Below are positions 1 through 11,800 of a DNA stretch of 64,000 bases, in pieces. The notes below the pieces were generated by a model. It did no database searches and was not told the DNA's origin. It saw only the letters and a list, made by a program, of their open reading frames with translations. The stretch's first letter is position 1. The number at the start of each line of letters is the position of its first letter. The stretch comes from Symbiodinium kawagutii (lineage: Eukaryota; Sar; Dinophyceae; Suessiales; Symbiodiniaceae): the NCBI GenBank assembly GCA_009767595.1, contig VSDK01009055.1, positions 79,699 through 143,698 of the forward strand, read 5' to 3'. The position numbers and the translations under genes are program-made.

Positions 1-549
1 AATGACAAATCGACCGCGATTACTGCAGCTTTGTAATCCTTCTACGCTAATAATGCTACTTGTATTGTCAGCGTGTCATGTCCTTTTCTGGGCAATCAAC
101 GAAGCAATTGCCACATGTCGCTTCCGGCTATGTCCTCAGACTCCAGTGAATCCAATGTGAATCTGGTAGATTGAGATGTTGTTTGTCGGGGTTGGGCTCA
201 CTTGGGGTGTCCATGTCACAGCCTGGCCCTGTCGCAAATGAAGAACCTATTGAATAGGGTTTGGTAGGGAGAAGGGAGCCCACAAAACTTGCCAAAGAAG
301 GCTCTATGGTTTGCCAGATGTTGCCAGGCTGTCATTGAGGAAGCGCCAAGAACCCAGCAGACATGGGCATGACGACCCGGCAATTGTTCCAGAGGCATTT
401 CACAGGCCTGTACGACGGATTGCAATCAATTGATGGCAGAGGCCCGCTAAAAATTGAAGGTTAACACCTGGGGACGCGGCCAGAACATGCCAGCATGATC
501 CAGCAAGGCCTGTGACCCCAGTTTCAGTGGGAGAGAATTCACGACAACT
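1..549. other. No gene recognised
   Basis: I see no convincing exon, repeat or element end here. Short open frames exist on both strands, but none carries a recognisable motif or exon-like borders. Confidence 0.5.
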
Positions 550-900
550 CTTTGAGGACCGGGAAATGTGGGAAGCCAGTGACTGTCGGTTGGCAGACTG
601 GCTGTCACTCCGTGGGTCCAGGAGACCAAGCAGCGTACCTTCAAACTCTTGTTCGATTTGCTCACCTCCAAAGATCCCGAGGCGTCCAACAGAGTCCCCA
701 GCATAGGCTCACCATGATAGACTCCCGCCAGGGCGAGTTGCAAGCAGAAACCATTTGCTTAGATGGCAATGGGCTCAGCGAATGGTGCGTTATGCCTTTC
801 GGGCTCCTGTCACGGCACCCAAGGCTTGGATGCAGACCTGAGAGCTTTCCTGCAGCCCATGGCACCTCTCTTAGTCTCGATGAGAACTCACTTGAGGTCT
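550..900 (+). mobile_element. Ty3/gypsy-like reverse transcriptase scrap (fossil)
   Basis: A short stretch near 710-800 reads MIDSRQGELQ, then ETICLDGNGLSEWCVMPFGL. This resembles the gypsy RT block around 'DLRxGYHQ ... KTAF ... G.xEWxVMPFGL'. Only this part of the palm/fingers is recognisable. I see no LTRs, protease, RNase H or integrase nearby. The piece is clearly broken and old. The identification rests mainly on the EWCVMPFGL core and could be wrong about the exact superfamily. Confidence 0.45.
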
Positions 901-2375
901 CTTTCTGACTCTTTCTGCTTCCATCTACTCCCTATTCAGTTGTGTTGGAATCCACAGTTGGTCTCTTTCTCTTTCATTCTCTTTCTCTCCGGGGTCCTAG
1001 GTGTCTTTCTTGGAATCCACCGGTCAACGGATGGAGTTTGGAGCATTTTGTCCGCTGCCCCAGTACTCATCTCATGGCACCTCCGGCATTCTGTAGCAAT
1101 GCCCTTGAAATCTCTAGGTCGCTTCATTGGCTGTATCCGGAACAACAATCCGATCCGATAGCTTTCAGGGTTGTACTTTGGAAGTTGGCAATTTAACCAC
1201 TGAATTGTTTACAATTGACATCAGTTGACCACATTTTGACATCTCGCGGTTGTACATCTCCTCACCATTTGGCATTCCTCACATCGAAGGCATGGCAGCT
1301 GCCTGCCTAGGCTCCGCTCTCGATTATCAGCGCCAACACGTGGGGCTCTCAGCCCCGAGTGCCAGATCTGGTTGGGCCTGTCATGCCGGGTAGCTGCTAC
1401 CAGCACTTAGAATAAAACACCTAGGTTTAAAATGGCTAGTTTAAACTAAGTTTTAAAGTGTTTGAACAAAATCCATACGCAAACATGAGCAAACGATGCA
1501 ATACATTGATTTTTGTTGCGGTAGAGTTTTCGTGCGGGCTTTGACGCATGGACACCTGGCGTGTTGGCTCGCCTTGGTTGCCACAGTGGCTTGCTTGGCT
1601 GGTTTGTTGGCTTTCCTGCCTTGTGACAATCAAAATATTAGTCAATTGGCACTTATATAAAAAGCGTGGTAGTGAGGAAATTGACTTCCCAGCTTTCGCG
1701 TGCTCTTTTGGCAGTTTTGTTGGGTACCATCAAAGATTGTCAAAACGGTAGCATCTGGGCTGTTGATATTAGATTGTCATCAATATTAGTCTTGCTGCCG
1801 CCTAGGCAGTCATCTGGGCTGTTGCCTGCGATTGGTTTAGTGCTGTTCGTTTGATCAGATGGCAGCAGATGACTGCGACCATCATCTGCCGTCATCTGCC
1901 CTCATCTGCCCTCATCTGCTGTCATTTGTCTTGTCATGTGATGTCATTTGTCTTGTCATTTGTCCAGTTATCTGTTGTCATTGTCATCTGTTTTGCGCAA
2001 GCGTTTTCCCGTGGTTTTTCCAACCCTTGGTATTCTAGTGTTCCCCAATAGCGAAGCTATTGGGGCTCTTATTTCGAGTATAGGACGAAGCGACATCAAC
2101 GTAATTGGGTGGGTGCCGCTTCTGCTCTGGAGGATGCTGTTGCTGTTGCTGGATAGGTGCCAACATCGTTGGGTGGGTGGTGCTGCTGTTCCGGAGGGTG
2201 TCGCTGCTGTTGCCAGATAGGCCGTCAACATGATTGGGTGGGAGCCGCTGCTGGGTTGGGCAACCAAGCTTGGAAAAGCAGGTGTTACAAGCCCATTGAA
2301 ATGCGTATGCCATGGTAGGTTCAGGGCATCTTGGCAGCTGGGGCCTGTACAGTTCCAGATTCATGAAGTATTACA
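901..2375. other. No gene; weak TCATCTGCC repeat patch
   Basis: No coding exon was recognised. Around 1,855-1,985 there is a degenerate tandem patch built on TCATCTGCC / TCATTTGTC (about 10-11 bases per unit). Around 2,090-2,260 there are GTTGCTG / GGGTGGG-type low-complexity runs. The rest looks like ordinary non-coding sequence. Confidence 0.5.
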
Positions 2376-3130
2376 ATGCTGAGCACTTCCGTTTGTGCAC
2401 GGCCAAGGAAGCAGAGGAGGCAGACTTTGCGAGAAGTTTTCGCGGTTTGCTTTTCCGGCGTGTCCCTTCTGGCTGGTGTCCATCTTAGCCGCAGCAGGGG
2501 TGCCCCGGGAACAAAGAGACTTCCTGGGGCGATGGCAGGTGCAAGCTCCTCGGACGAGTACCTGCGATCAGCAAGGTTCATCGTCCGAAGCTTGCAGTTG
2601 CAAGCGTTGAAGGCCTTGAGCGGAGACACCATGCTGAGAGATTTGCGGGTGGAAGATCTCATAGTGCATTTGCGCGAGCATTGCAACTTCTACGCCGCAG
2701 AATTAGATGAGTTGCGGGCAAGCTGGGGGCGCTGTGGTGCAAAAGCAATTTGAAGCAGAGGCAGCTCTGGGGTGCATGGTGGAGATGCCGCTCGATGTTG
2801 CAAAGCGTAGATTTGGAGAGGACCCTGCGTTGGCTTCCTTAGGGGCCATCAGCAAGCAGGATGGCTCAGTACGAGTCATCCATGACGGAACACATGGTGT
2901 TCGCGTCAACCCTGACATCGTGGTGCGGGAGCAGCTGCGCACTCCGACAGCTGGGGATTTGCAAACAGTGCTTCAAACATTGCCAGGTGCATGGTTTGGC
3001 TTGTCAGGTGATGTCGCCCGCGTGCACAGGTTGGTGCGAGTCGCGGAAGCCGATTGGGGTCTGCTAGCATGCAAGATTGGGGTTTGTGCGGATGATATCA
3101 CGAAAGCTGCGTTCAGCAGCTCGAGTTTGG
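2376..3130 (+). mobile_element. DIRS-like retrotransposon fragment: recombinase tail plus RT start (fossil)
   Basis: The left part matches the C-terminal end of a tyrosine recombinase: a GVPRE..DFLGRW-like block and SSDEYLRSARFIVRSLQ, where the Tyr of DEYLR would be the nucleophile. The right part (about 2,710-3,110) resembles the fingers of a DIRS-type reverse transcriptase: LGAISKQDGSVRVIHDGTHG, then a GDLQTVLQTLPGAWFGLSGD-like block and VRVAEADWGLLACKIG. Recombinase therefore precedes RT, as elsewhere in this window. The palm with its YVDD box and the RNase H are not here. The element is a fragment, broken several times and old. Further pieces of possibly the same element lie at 4.0-4.4 and 5.5-6.0 kb. 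Confidence 0.75.
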
Positions 3131-3299
3131 GTAGCCACCCCCCCCCTTGATCACCCTGGGCTCGATTCCCCCCAGGGCGCTGTTGTTTGGGTCGTCAAAG
3201 GAGCTAAAAACTTGCAAAAACACGTGTTTTTTTGCAACTGTGGGGTCAAAAACCCTCAAAAAAACACGTTTTCTCGCATAAATAGATTTTTTCCAATGC

Positions 3300-3590
3300 A
3301 TGTCTTACCAAACAAATTCTTACCAACATATTCTTTTACCAAACCGACTCTTAGCAATTATTACCAAAACATATTTTCTTACCAAACCGATTCTTGCCAA
3401 ACAGAATCCTACCAACACACATTTTCTTACCAAACAGATCTTTCCCAACACATTTTCTTATCAAACCCATTCTTGCCAAACAAGATGCGACCAACACATT
3501 TTCTTTCTAAACAGAATACCACCAATACATTTTGTGACCAACCAGATTCTTACCAACCCATCTTTTCCCAACTTCGTTACCCCTTCTTTT
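3300..3590. repeat. Degenerate ~15-bp repeat, (TTACCAAACAGATTC)n type
   Basis: About twenty degenerate copies of a 14-16 base unit of the form CTTACCAAACAGATT / TTACCAACACATTTT. Read on the other strand it resembles the GGTACGTTTTTGTCT-type arrays at 4.8, 6.2-7.3, 8.2 and 27.2-27.7 kb. It may therefore be an inverted, diverged member of the same family. Open frames through it (rich in Y, Q, T, N, F) are a result of the base composition. Confidence 0.7.
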
Positions 3591-4029
3591 GACAACCCGG
3601 CAGCTTTCGTTCACCCCCCCTTGGATCTCAAGTTTGGATTGATATTGTGGGCGCTTTTGGCGTTGGGAGCGCGGCTTATTATTGGATCAGCGGAGTGCTG
3701 ACAGTGGAGCAACAAAGAGGGATTTAGGCTAAGTGGATTGTTAGCTTATGTTTGGTTTATTGGTGGCGGCTACCTTTTGGTTTGCACGGTTAAAAGGAAT
3801 GGCTTGGGTTGGTGCGCTTGGCTTTTTGCGCGGTTCAAGGGGATGCAAGGATGTTTTGTAGCTAGCTGTGGTTATACCCACGCTAGCAAACACCTGCCCT
3901 CGTGGCTCATTGAAATGTCAGAAAAACATTCCAAAGCCCCACCATCTAACCCCAGCCTTACACCAAGGTCAGGCACACAACTGCGTCAACGTCGCAACAA
4001 CACTAGTCGCAATTATTTCCTTCCATTGC
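3591..4029. other. No gene recognised
   Basis: GT-rich sequence between a repeat array and a recombinase fragment. No exon motif was seen. Confidence 0.45.
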
Positions 4030-4400
4030 CGACAGAAGATTACCGGGCTGCTCGGCGTGTGCTGGCAAATTATGCCCGCACGCTGTCGTTGAGCAAATAT
4101 TTTTGGAGCATGCTTCGCGTGCCGGTTTGCAGGCAGGATGCTTGGACTCTGTCAAAGACACCCTTGTTTTCAGTTCCGGAAACTTTAGTGTTCTGGACGG
4201 AACACTCGGAGAGGAACTGGCTAGTGTCGGCTCTGGCCAGTTTGGGTGTACCCCGACAGCAGAGCGAGTTCATCGGTCGCTGGCGGGCGATTTCGGCTTC
4301 CGATGAGTATCTTAGGACTGCAAAATCTATGGTAATTTCTTTGCAGGAGCAAGCTCTGACAGGCGTATTGCAGGACCAGCGTTGGAACTTTTGCAACGGA
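4030..4400 (+). mobile_element. DIRS-like tyrosine recombinase C-terminal fragment (fossil)
   Basis: Contains EHSERNWLVSALASLGVPRQ followed by EFIGRWRAISASDEYLRTAK. This gives the HxxR box (HSER), the H/W position (GRW) and the nucleophile Tyr (DEYLR) expected at the end of a tyrosine recombinase. It is related to the fragments at 2.4-2.7 and 51.7-51.8 kb. It differs from the HSLK...GHH...Y recombinases at 28-33 and 56-57.7 kb, so two lineages are present. The fragment is old and broken and has no recognisable element ends. Confidence 0.8.
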
Positions 4401-4769
4401 GGGCCGCCTGGCGGTGGGGATGGACTTTTTTGCCTCGACTCTAGACATCAGTGGTTCATCCGGTGGAGCACATTGGATGAGATCCGGTGGAGTACACTGG
4501 ATGGGTTCATGTGTGTGTGGTGGGCACACACATGGCTGGTGTCGGGTGAGTCAGTGAGGCAGTAGACTTGCGTTTATCCACCATTGTTCAACCGGTGCAG
4601 GCTGGTTGGAGCCAAGGGCCAGTGAGTGGCGCCGCTTCCGGCACGGGGCGGGTTGGAGTGGTTCGCTGAAATTTGCGTCGCTGCGCCTGCAGCTTTTGCG
4701 TTTTTTTCGGGGCTGTCCCCCAAAAAATCATTGTGCCGACGTCTGCGGCGTAATGGTGCCAACTTTTTG

Positions 4770-4880
4770 CCTCGTACGTTTGCGTCTGGTATGATTTGGC
4801 CTGGTACGTTTTTGTCTGGTACATTTTTGTCTGGTACGTTTGTTTGGTAGCTGTTTGCTCCGTACATCTTTGTTTGGTAT
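4770..4880. repeat. Short GGTACGTTTTTGTCT-type array
   Basis: About seven units of the form TGGTACGTTTTTGTC run up to the left arm of the satellite cassette that starts near 4,911. The same repeat family flanks the larger cassette on its other side (27.17-27.75 kb). Confidence 0.75.
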
Positions 4881-4910
4881 AAAGTCAGTAAATGTTTTTT
4901 GCTATAAATT

Positions 4911-5494
4911 TTCCCGAGAGCGCCTGCGAAGGGTTCTTCGTAAAAAAGCAGCCGTATGTAAAGGTCTGCGCATCAACATCTTCACGCCATCACATCTGCG
5001 CATCAACCTTTTCATGCCATCACATCTGCACATCAACATCTTCACATCATCACATCTGCACATCAACATCTTCACATCATCACATCTGCAAATCAACATC
5101 TTGACGTAATCACATCTGCGCATCAACATCTTCACATCATCACATCTGCAAATCAACATCTTCACAGAATAACATCTGCACATCAACATCTTCACATCCT
5201 CGCATCTGCGCATCAACATCTTCACATCATCACATCTGCAGATCTACATCTTTACATCGTCGCATCTGCGCGTCAACATCTTCACGCCCTCACATCTGCA
5301 GATCTAGATCTTCACACCCTCACATCTGTAGATCTAGATCTTCACACCCTCACATCTGTTGATCTAGATCTTCACATTTTCACATCTGCAGATCTAGATC
5401 TGCACACTTTCAGATCTGCAGATCTCTCTCTCTCTCTCGCTCTTCTTTCTCTTCTCTCTAAGGCCGGGGTGGTGCCGCCGGACCGCCGCGAAAC
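4911..5494. repeat. Satellite cassette 1 (30-bp core, conserved arms)
   Basis: The left arm (about 4,911-4,949) contains CCCGAGAGCGCCTGCGAAGG and then GTTCTTCGTAAAAAA. It includes a small potential hairpin, CGAAG-ggtt-CTTCG. The core (about 4,965-5,420) is about 15 copies of a 30-base unit of the form CATCAACATCTTCACATCAT + CACATCTGCA, grading into units with GATCTAGATC. The right arm (about 5,422-5,494) is CTCTCTCGCTCTTCTTTCT, then TCTCTCTAAGGCCGGGGTGG and TGCCGCCGGA. Both arms recur almost letter for letter around the 2-kb cassette at 25.1-27.2 kb. Confidence 0.9.
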
Positions 5495-5499
5495 GTGAC

Positions 5500-6018
5500 A
5501 TGTGCGCCATTTCGTGCTCCTCGGACGTCCAAAACCTAGTAGGAGGATGGTGGGCAGTTTCAGAAGATGCCATGCAGCAGTCGCAGGTGTTGTGGTTCAG
5601 TGAAATTTTGGATGCGTCGTGCTTGCCTCTTTGGATGTGTGCTAAAGAGATTTTCCAGCAGGATATTGCTTCCTTGGAAGGCATTGCGCAGCTCCGTTTC
5701 CTTGTTGGGCGAACAGCCGGTCAGGTTCCACCATCTGGCGTGACGCTGCGTTTTCACCAGCTGTATGATAACATGGGCGCGGCAGCCAGCTTGCGAAAGA
5801 AATTGTCAATGCAGGCGCCCTTATCGTATGTTGTGCAGGCCGGAGGATTTCATCGCTATAGATTCGGCATTTGCCTCGGCCCTCAGCGCGTGGCTGGGCT
5901 TTGGAGCCAGTGGGCCGACAATCTGAGTCGGAATTGCCTAGAGGGCTTTGATCCAGGTCGACGCGTTCGACTGAATGTCAAGGACTTGTTGGAAGAACCT
6001 TGGCGTGGCTTTGCGTGA
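5500..6018 (+). mobile_element. DIRS-like RNase H / element 3' coding end (fossil)
   Basis: Reads as the RNase H-like C-terminal part of a DIRS-type RT protein: YDNMGAAASLRKKLSMQAPL, then SQWADNLSRNCLEGFDPGRR and a closing VKDLLEEPWRGFA block. DNMGA and ADNLSR correspond to conserved DN.GA and AD.LSR positions also visible in the larger copy at 37.5-38.2 kb. No RT is attached. It begins almost directly after the right arm of cassette 1. Fragmentary and old. Confidence 0.7.
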
Positions 6019-6214
6019 TGTTGTGGTGGCCACCTTATCATTAGGGGCGCTTGATGAATTCTGGCGAAGGGGCTGGGGGGGTGGAGTTGCTGCTGGGCTG
6101 TCAACCAGCAGTGGCTCCACTTGGATTCATCTGCACATTGAAAAAAAGCTGCTTGGCCAGAGTGCTTGTAGGGCCTGCTAGCTTGCTAGGTCAAGCAGGT
6201 AGAGTTTGTAGAGG

Positions 6215-7310
6215 GCGCGTTTTTGTTATGTGTGTTTTGTTTGCTACATTTTTGTTTGGTGCGTTTTTGGGTCGGTATGTTTGTGTTTGACACGATTGTG
6301 TCTGGTTTGATTAGTTTTATTTAGGTGCATTTTTGTCTTGTGCTTTTTTTGGGCTTTTTTGTCTAATATCATTTTTGAATTTTTTCTTTTACGTTTGTGT
6401 TTGGTATGTTTTTGTCTGGTACGTTTGTGTTTTGATGTGTTTTTTACACAACATTTATCTTTCGCGCCGAACTGTTTTGCATACTGGCGCGCGCGACACC
6501 TGACGCCCATGGCGTCGTGGTGCCAAGCTTCTTTGGCAAGTCGTGTGGGAATTACCATAGGAAAGTGACGTAAATGCGACATCCGCGTAGGTTTTTGTCT
6601 GGTAGGTGTCTGTTTGGTAAGTTTCTGCCTGGTACATTGTTGTCGGGTACGTTTTTGTGTGATACGTTTGTGTTTGGCATTCATATTTGCATGTTTTTAG
6701 TCCGGCACGTTTTTGCCTAATACCTTTGTCTTTGGTTTACATTTGTGTATGTTTTTGTCTGGTGCGTTTGTGTTTGCCGCGTTTGTGTCTGCTGCGTTTT
6801 TGCCTGGTACGTTGTTGTTTCGTATTCTTTTGTCTAGTGCGTTTTTGCGTGGTACGTTTGTTTGGCGCGGCTTTGTCTAGGACATCTTTGCCTGGTAAAA
6901 ATTCAATGTGGTTGGTTGTGGTCTGGCGCGTATTTGTTTGGTACGTTTGTGTTTGGTACAATTTTGGTTTAATACGTTAGTACCTAGGTTTGTTTTTGTC
7001 TAGTATGTTTGCGTGTGCTATGTTCTTGTTTTGGCAGGTTTTTGTTTTGGCGCGGTTTTGTGTGGTACGTTATGTTTTTGTTTGGTACTTGTTGGCCTAT
7101 TTTTTGGTCTGGGACACTTTTGCTTTGGCGTGTTTTGGTCTAGTAGGTTTATGCGTGTTAAGTTTCTGCTTGGCACATTGTTGTCTGGTATGTTTTTGTC
7201 TGGTACTTTTGTGTTTGGTATTTTTTGTTTTTGTACGATTTTGTTTTGGTTTGTTTTTGTCCACTATGTTTGTGTTTGCTATGTTTTTGTTTTTCCCCAC
7301 CTGTCAGGTA
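6215..7310. repeat. Long degenerate GGTACGTTTTTGTCT array
   Basis: About 1.1 kb of loosely tandem 14-16 base units (TTTGTCTGGTACGTTTGTGT and variants). One unrelated insert of about 100 bases near 6,460-6,570 resembles part of the 164-bp unit at 8.29-8.83 kb. Frames through the array give FCLVRLCL-like or YQTKTYQT-like peptides, which I regard as artefacts. Confidence 0.85.
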
Positions 7311-7339
7311 AGGGTTGTTAGATTTTATGTCAGCTGCCG

Positions 7340-7558
7340 CTCCTCCATTCCTCCTTCTCCTCCTTCTCCTCCTTCTCCTTTTCGCCGGACCGCAAGCGCG
7401 ACAATCCTCGCCCAGTGTTCGCTGCCAGACCTCAACCACGACCACTCATGCCAAGTGTTCGCTGCCGGACCTCACCGCGACCATCCACGCCCAGTGTTCG
7501 CTGCCGGACCTCAACCGCGATCATCCGCGGCCAGTGTTCGCTGCCGGACCTCAACTCC
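7340..7558. repeat. CTCCTT run and 40-bp tandem repeat (about 4 copies)
   Basis: A (CTCCTT)n pyrimidine run at about 7,345-7,380 is followed by units starting at about 7,412, 7,451, 7,491 and 7,531. Each unit contains CCAGTGTTCGCTGCCGGACC then TCAACCGCGA. The period is 39-40 bases. Confidence 0.85.
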
Positions 7559-7559
7559 C

Positions 7560-8130
7560 ATGCCAAAAGCTATGCCAGATAGAATGCCAGAAGCTATGCC
7601 AGATAGAATGCCAAAGCTATGCCAAATAGAATGCCAAAAGCTATGCCAGATACAATGCCCAAAGCTAGGCCAGATACAATGCCAAAAGCTATGCCAAATA
7701 AAATGCCAAAAGCTATGCCAGATAGAATGCCAAAAACTATGCCAGATACAATGCCAAAAACTATGCCAAATAGAATGTCAGAAGCTATGCCAGAAGAATG
7801 CCAATAGCTATGCCAGATACAATGCCACAAGCTATGCCAGATACAATGCCAAAAGCTATGCCAGATAGAATGCCAAAAGCTATGCCAGATAGAATGCCAA
7901 AAGCTATGCCAAATAGAATGCCAAAAGCTATGCCAGATAGAATGCCAAAAACTCTGCCAGATAGAATGCCAAAAGTTATGCCAAACAGAATGTCAGAAGC
8001 TATGCCAGATACAATGCCAATAGCTATGCCAGATACAATGCCAAAAGCTATGCCAAATAAAATGCCAAAAGCTATGCCAGATAGAATGCCAAAAGCTATG
8101 CCAGAAGAATGGCAAAAATTATGCCAGATA
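7560..8130. repeat. 12/24-bp tandem repeat (ATGCCAAAAGCT ATGCCAGATAGA)n
   Basis: About 45 copies of a 12-base unit in two alternating types, ATGCCAAAAGCT and ATGCCAGATAGA. The period is a multiple of three, so frames stay open on both strands (MPKAMPDR on the + strand, GIAFGILS on the other). There is no sign of a host start or exon border, and I do not call a protein. Confidence 0.9.
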
Positions 8131-8184
8131 CACTTTTTTTCGGATTTGCATGTGATGGCGGGGATCACTTGAAGCAAAGTAATT

Positions 8185-8290
8185 GTAGGTTTTTGCCTGG
8201 TATGTTTTTGTTTTGGTTTGTTTTTGTGCGGTGCCTTTGTGTTTGGTATGATTTTGTCTAGTAGGTTTTTGTCTGGTACGGTTTTGTCAC
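8185..8290. repeat. Short GGTACGTTTTTGTCT-type array
   Basis: A few units of the same degenerate family as 6.2-7.3 kb, sitting between the 12-bp array and the 164-bp array. Confidence 0.7.
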
Positions 8291-8830
8291 ATCACACCTG
8301 TCATCCACGGCATAGTGGGACGGATTTTTTTGCATAGTTTTGCGACTTTTGTCGGAATTTCATTTAATGAGTTGGGAAAACAAGTGTTATCCACACCATG
8401 ATAGTACTGAGTTTTTTACGGCAATTCGCCTGGGAATTCCCAGAGTAAAGTAACGTAACACCTTTCATCCACGGCATCATGGGATGGATTTGTTTTGCAT
8501 AGTTTTGCGACTTTTGTGGGAATTTCATTTAATGAGTTAGGAAAACAAGTGTTATCCACACCATGATAGTGCTGAGTTTTTTGGCAATTCGCCTGGGAAT
8601 TTCCAGAGTAAAGTGATGGAACTCCTGTCATCCACGGCATCATGGGACGGAGTTTTTTTACATACATTTGCGACTCTTGTGGGAATTTCATCTCATGAGT
8701 TGGGATAGCAGTTGTCATCCACACCGTGCTGGTACCGAGATTTTGTGGGAAGGTGAGATAACATGTGACATCCACTGCCTGATGGTACGGAGCTTTTAGC
8801 ACACCTTTGTGACAATTTCCATAGTAAAAC
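8291..8830. repeat. ~164-bp tandem repeat, 3 copies plus a shorter one
   Basis: The marker TCATCCACGGCAT starts at about 8,301, 8,465 and 8,628. A diverged GACATCCACTGCCT follows at about 8,768. Each unit also carries TTTTGCGACTTTTGTGGGAA, a TTCATTTAATGAGTTGGG block and CCACACCATGATAGT. The spacing is 163-164 bases, then about 140. Confidence 0.9.
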
Positions 8831-11800
8831 CGCAGTCCTTGATATTTGCTAGTGACACCCTAAAACCGCTGCTCAGATATTGGAATTTGCCCTTGTTTTA
8901 ACATTGGCATGCTGGAACCCGAACCTCGCGTTGAAGTGGTACATGGAGCATTGCAGAGCAACAACCTTTTGCGTGGGGTGGTCAAAAACCCCACTGCCAT
9001 TGAAGACTTTGACTGCGTGTGTGGGCGAAACTCTACAAAACCAAACCAGAAACTTACAACGCAAAAACCCGACTGCGCACAACGCAGCGTTCAGCCTCGA
9101 GGATTCCCTGCGTCGCCCGAACTGTACCGAGACAAGCATGATGCAAACCCAGCGTGACCCATGTTCCTGGAAACTACATCCCGGTCAATCGTTGAGAAAA
9201 TCAGTGACGTTTCAGATAGGTTGTCCCGCTGTTAGCCTCCTTTTGCAAATTTGGGCGCCCATGCTAGGAATAGTTGTCGGTAGTTGTTGGGCAGGCGGCG
9301 TACAGAAAGGATTGTTTTGATTGATTGCAAGGATAATTTTGTTGATCGCGTTTTTTTTGATTGTAGTGGCTTTTTTTGGGGATGGGCAAAATATTCCATG
9401 GGCGGTTTATTCCCTTTGCACAAACCTAAGGCTGCTATGCCAACTGCACATCTTTTCACGCAGAGGGGCTCCAGGATTTGGAAGGAAAAGGCGCCGTGTG
9501 TTTGGAACCCCCAACCTGTTCTAATCTAATATTTTTTACATGTTTGGTTCCGTGCTTGATGATTCCCATGCCTTTTTTTGCTGGTGTTGCCACTGATGTT
9601 CCCCATTGGCTACCGGCCGGATAGGGCCATTTTCAGGACTCACGAGACTAGTGCGCCTTGGGGTCAACGCTAGGCCGCCAATCCAGAGATTCCCGTGCCA
9701 AAGATCGATCAGAACAGCGGGGTTCTCAGCGCCTTGCTTTCGACCCGGTATATGCGGGTTTAGCCTCCCATTTTTTCTTTTGAGTTTATTTTCTTTTGAG
9801 TTTCTTCCCTACATTTTAGCCGGTGCAAAGCCATGGTCAACTCGCCCAGAAATTGCCCTGTGGCATGTGCAGGTGCACGTCTGGCATCCAAGCGGCGCTC
9901 CCGCAGTGTCCCTCGACAGAGTTCTAGACATACGTGCTGCGATGTCTCAATGTCAAAAGTTCAGTTCGTCAAGTCTCAATGTCCAAACTTCAAGACTGCC
10001 CAGAAGAAAATCTGGTTCAAATAAATGATATGAGGAAGATGAAAGTATGTTGAAGTATGGACAAAGGGTTTGAGTTTGTTTGAACCTGTTGTGGGCCTGA
10101 CTCAGGTGCCGCTGCATGTGCAACTTTTTCGTGGGAACCCCAGTGGCTCGACGTCCTGACGAATTCTGGAAAGTTTCGGATGTGATTCAGGCCCTGGCGA
10201 GCGACTGCCAACATTTGATTCTACGAACACAAAACCAACTCGAGCTAGTAGCACATGACAACCGCAATTAAGTTTCATCAAGTCGTGAAATTTGAGCGGG
10301 ACATGGCTCGCTTAGGTGAAAGGGACGTTCGAGATGCACGAATGGAAGAGTCCTGGCCTCAAATCTTTCGCTGCTTCTGTCGAACCCGCCCTGAAGATTC
10401 TGATCATCCCACGATGCAATGCTAACTTTCAGGCGGAGACTGTTGGCAGAAGAAGTGGAATTGCAGGAGGGCTGCGCCTCACGAAACCAGTTTCTATTTG
10501 TAAGCAGTGGCAGTAGAACCATGGAAGACTGCACTACTGCACTACATTGGAAGACTACGAGCTGAGCCTCAGGAGTGTACATTTCGCCCTCGACTGCAAA
10601 GCCATCGTGACAAGCGGAAACTTCGAAGGTCCCTCAGCCCACACAGCCCCAGCCTAAGTGGGACAGCTCAAGGACAGCTCGATAGACCTTACGGCTCTGC
10701 CCTGGTGATGTGTTGCGGGTAGTGACGCCTGAATCATTTTAAGCAAGGAAGTGCAGGTGAGACATGATTGCATGTTTTCACATCACATCCAATGCCATTT
10801 TCCGTGTTGAAACGTAACCACATAATTAAACACATTTATTTCGCTGTATATAGTACATATCTCAAATCTTGCACTCAGGGACTGGGATTCGCCCGCGATC
10901 ATTCATGGGTTCCAGTGCCAAGGCTTGAAGCAAGACGTGGGTTTTGCTTCGAGCCCCAGTCCATCTCCACGAGGAGTTTCTTGGCATCAAGTCAAACGAA
11001 GGGAACCGAGCCTCCAACCAGCCAAGGGCTAGATGGTTTCCAAGGAAAAATCATAAAGCAAAGCTGATCTCACAAATTGATTCAAAGGGCTCACCTCATT
11101 TGTGGCCCTTTGAATTCCTTTGATGCCTTTGCCCACAGACACAAGCCATTCCTCGGCCCCAAGACTCCCAAGCGACTCCCAGCATACTCCCAAGAAGCTC
11201 ATTGGACCTCCTCAAACTCTCGGAAGTTCCAAAAGCACACAACTCGGAATGCGCCCAACGTGAAGGAATCTTTGAGATTTTCAATTGGAAACTTCAGCAA
11301 GCACCTGCCACCAGGTTCCAACATGTTCCAACCCTCCTGACCTGGAACGCTCCTCAACTCAGCAGACTTTGACTGCCCTTCACCAAAGTGGCTGTAACAA
11401 CGGTTTTAAGCGAATCTGATTTCCTCCGAACCCGGATTGACCCAAGTCTTGTTGCCACATGTTGCCACCAAGTGGCATTTGCGGTCAGCCACTCCTGTTC
11501 GGTTGCTGATTTATATGGCTGCAGATTCAGGATAGATATCCTTTGCTCGAGCCCTGCTTGCATCTCAGATTTCAGCTTTGATTTCACATGTTTGATGAAG
11601 CTTTCAACATTTTCTTAAGCCTCGATCTGCAGCAACTTCACTGGACGCAACCGTCCTTTGTGCGCTTAGTTCAGCACGGGCCTATGAAGAAATATGAACC
11701 TTGCAACAATGCTTCACATGATGCCAGCCACAAAGGTGAGGTGCCACCACCACGAACACCTCGAGGAGCGGGCAGATTTTTGATTCTCCAGTGAGCCAAG

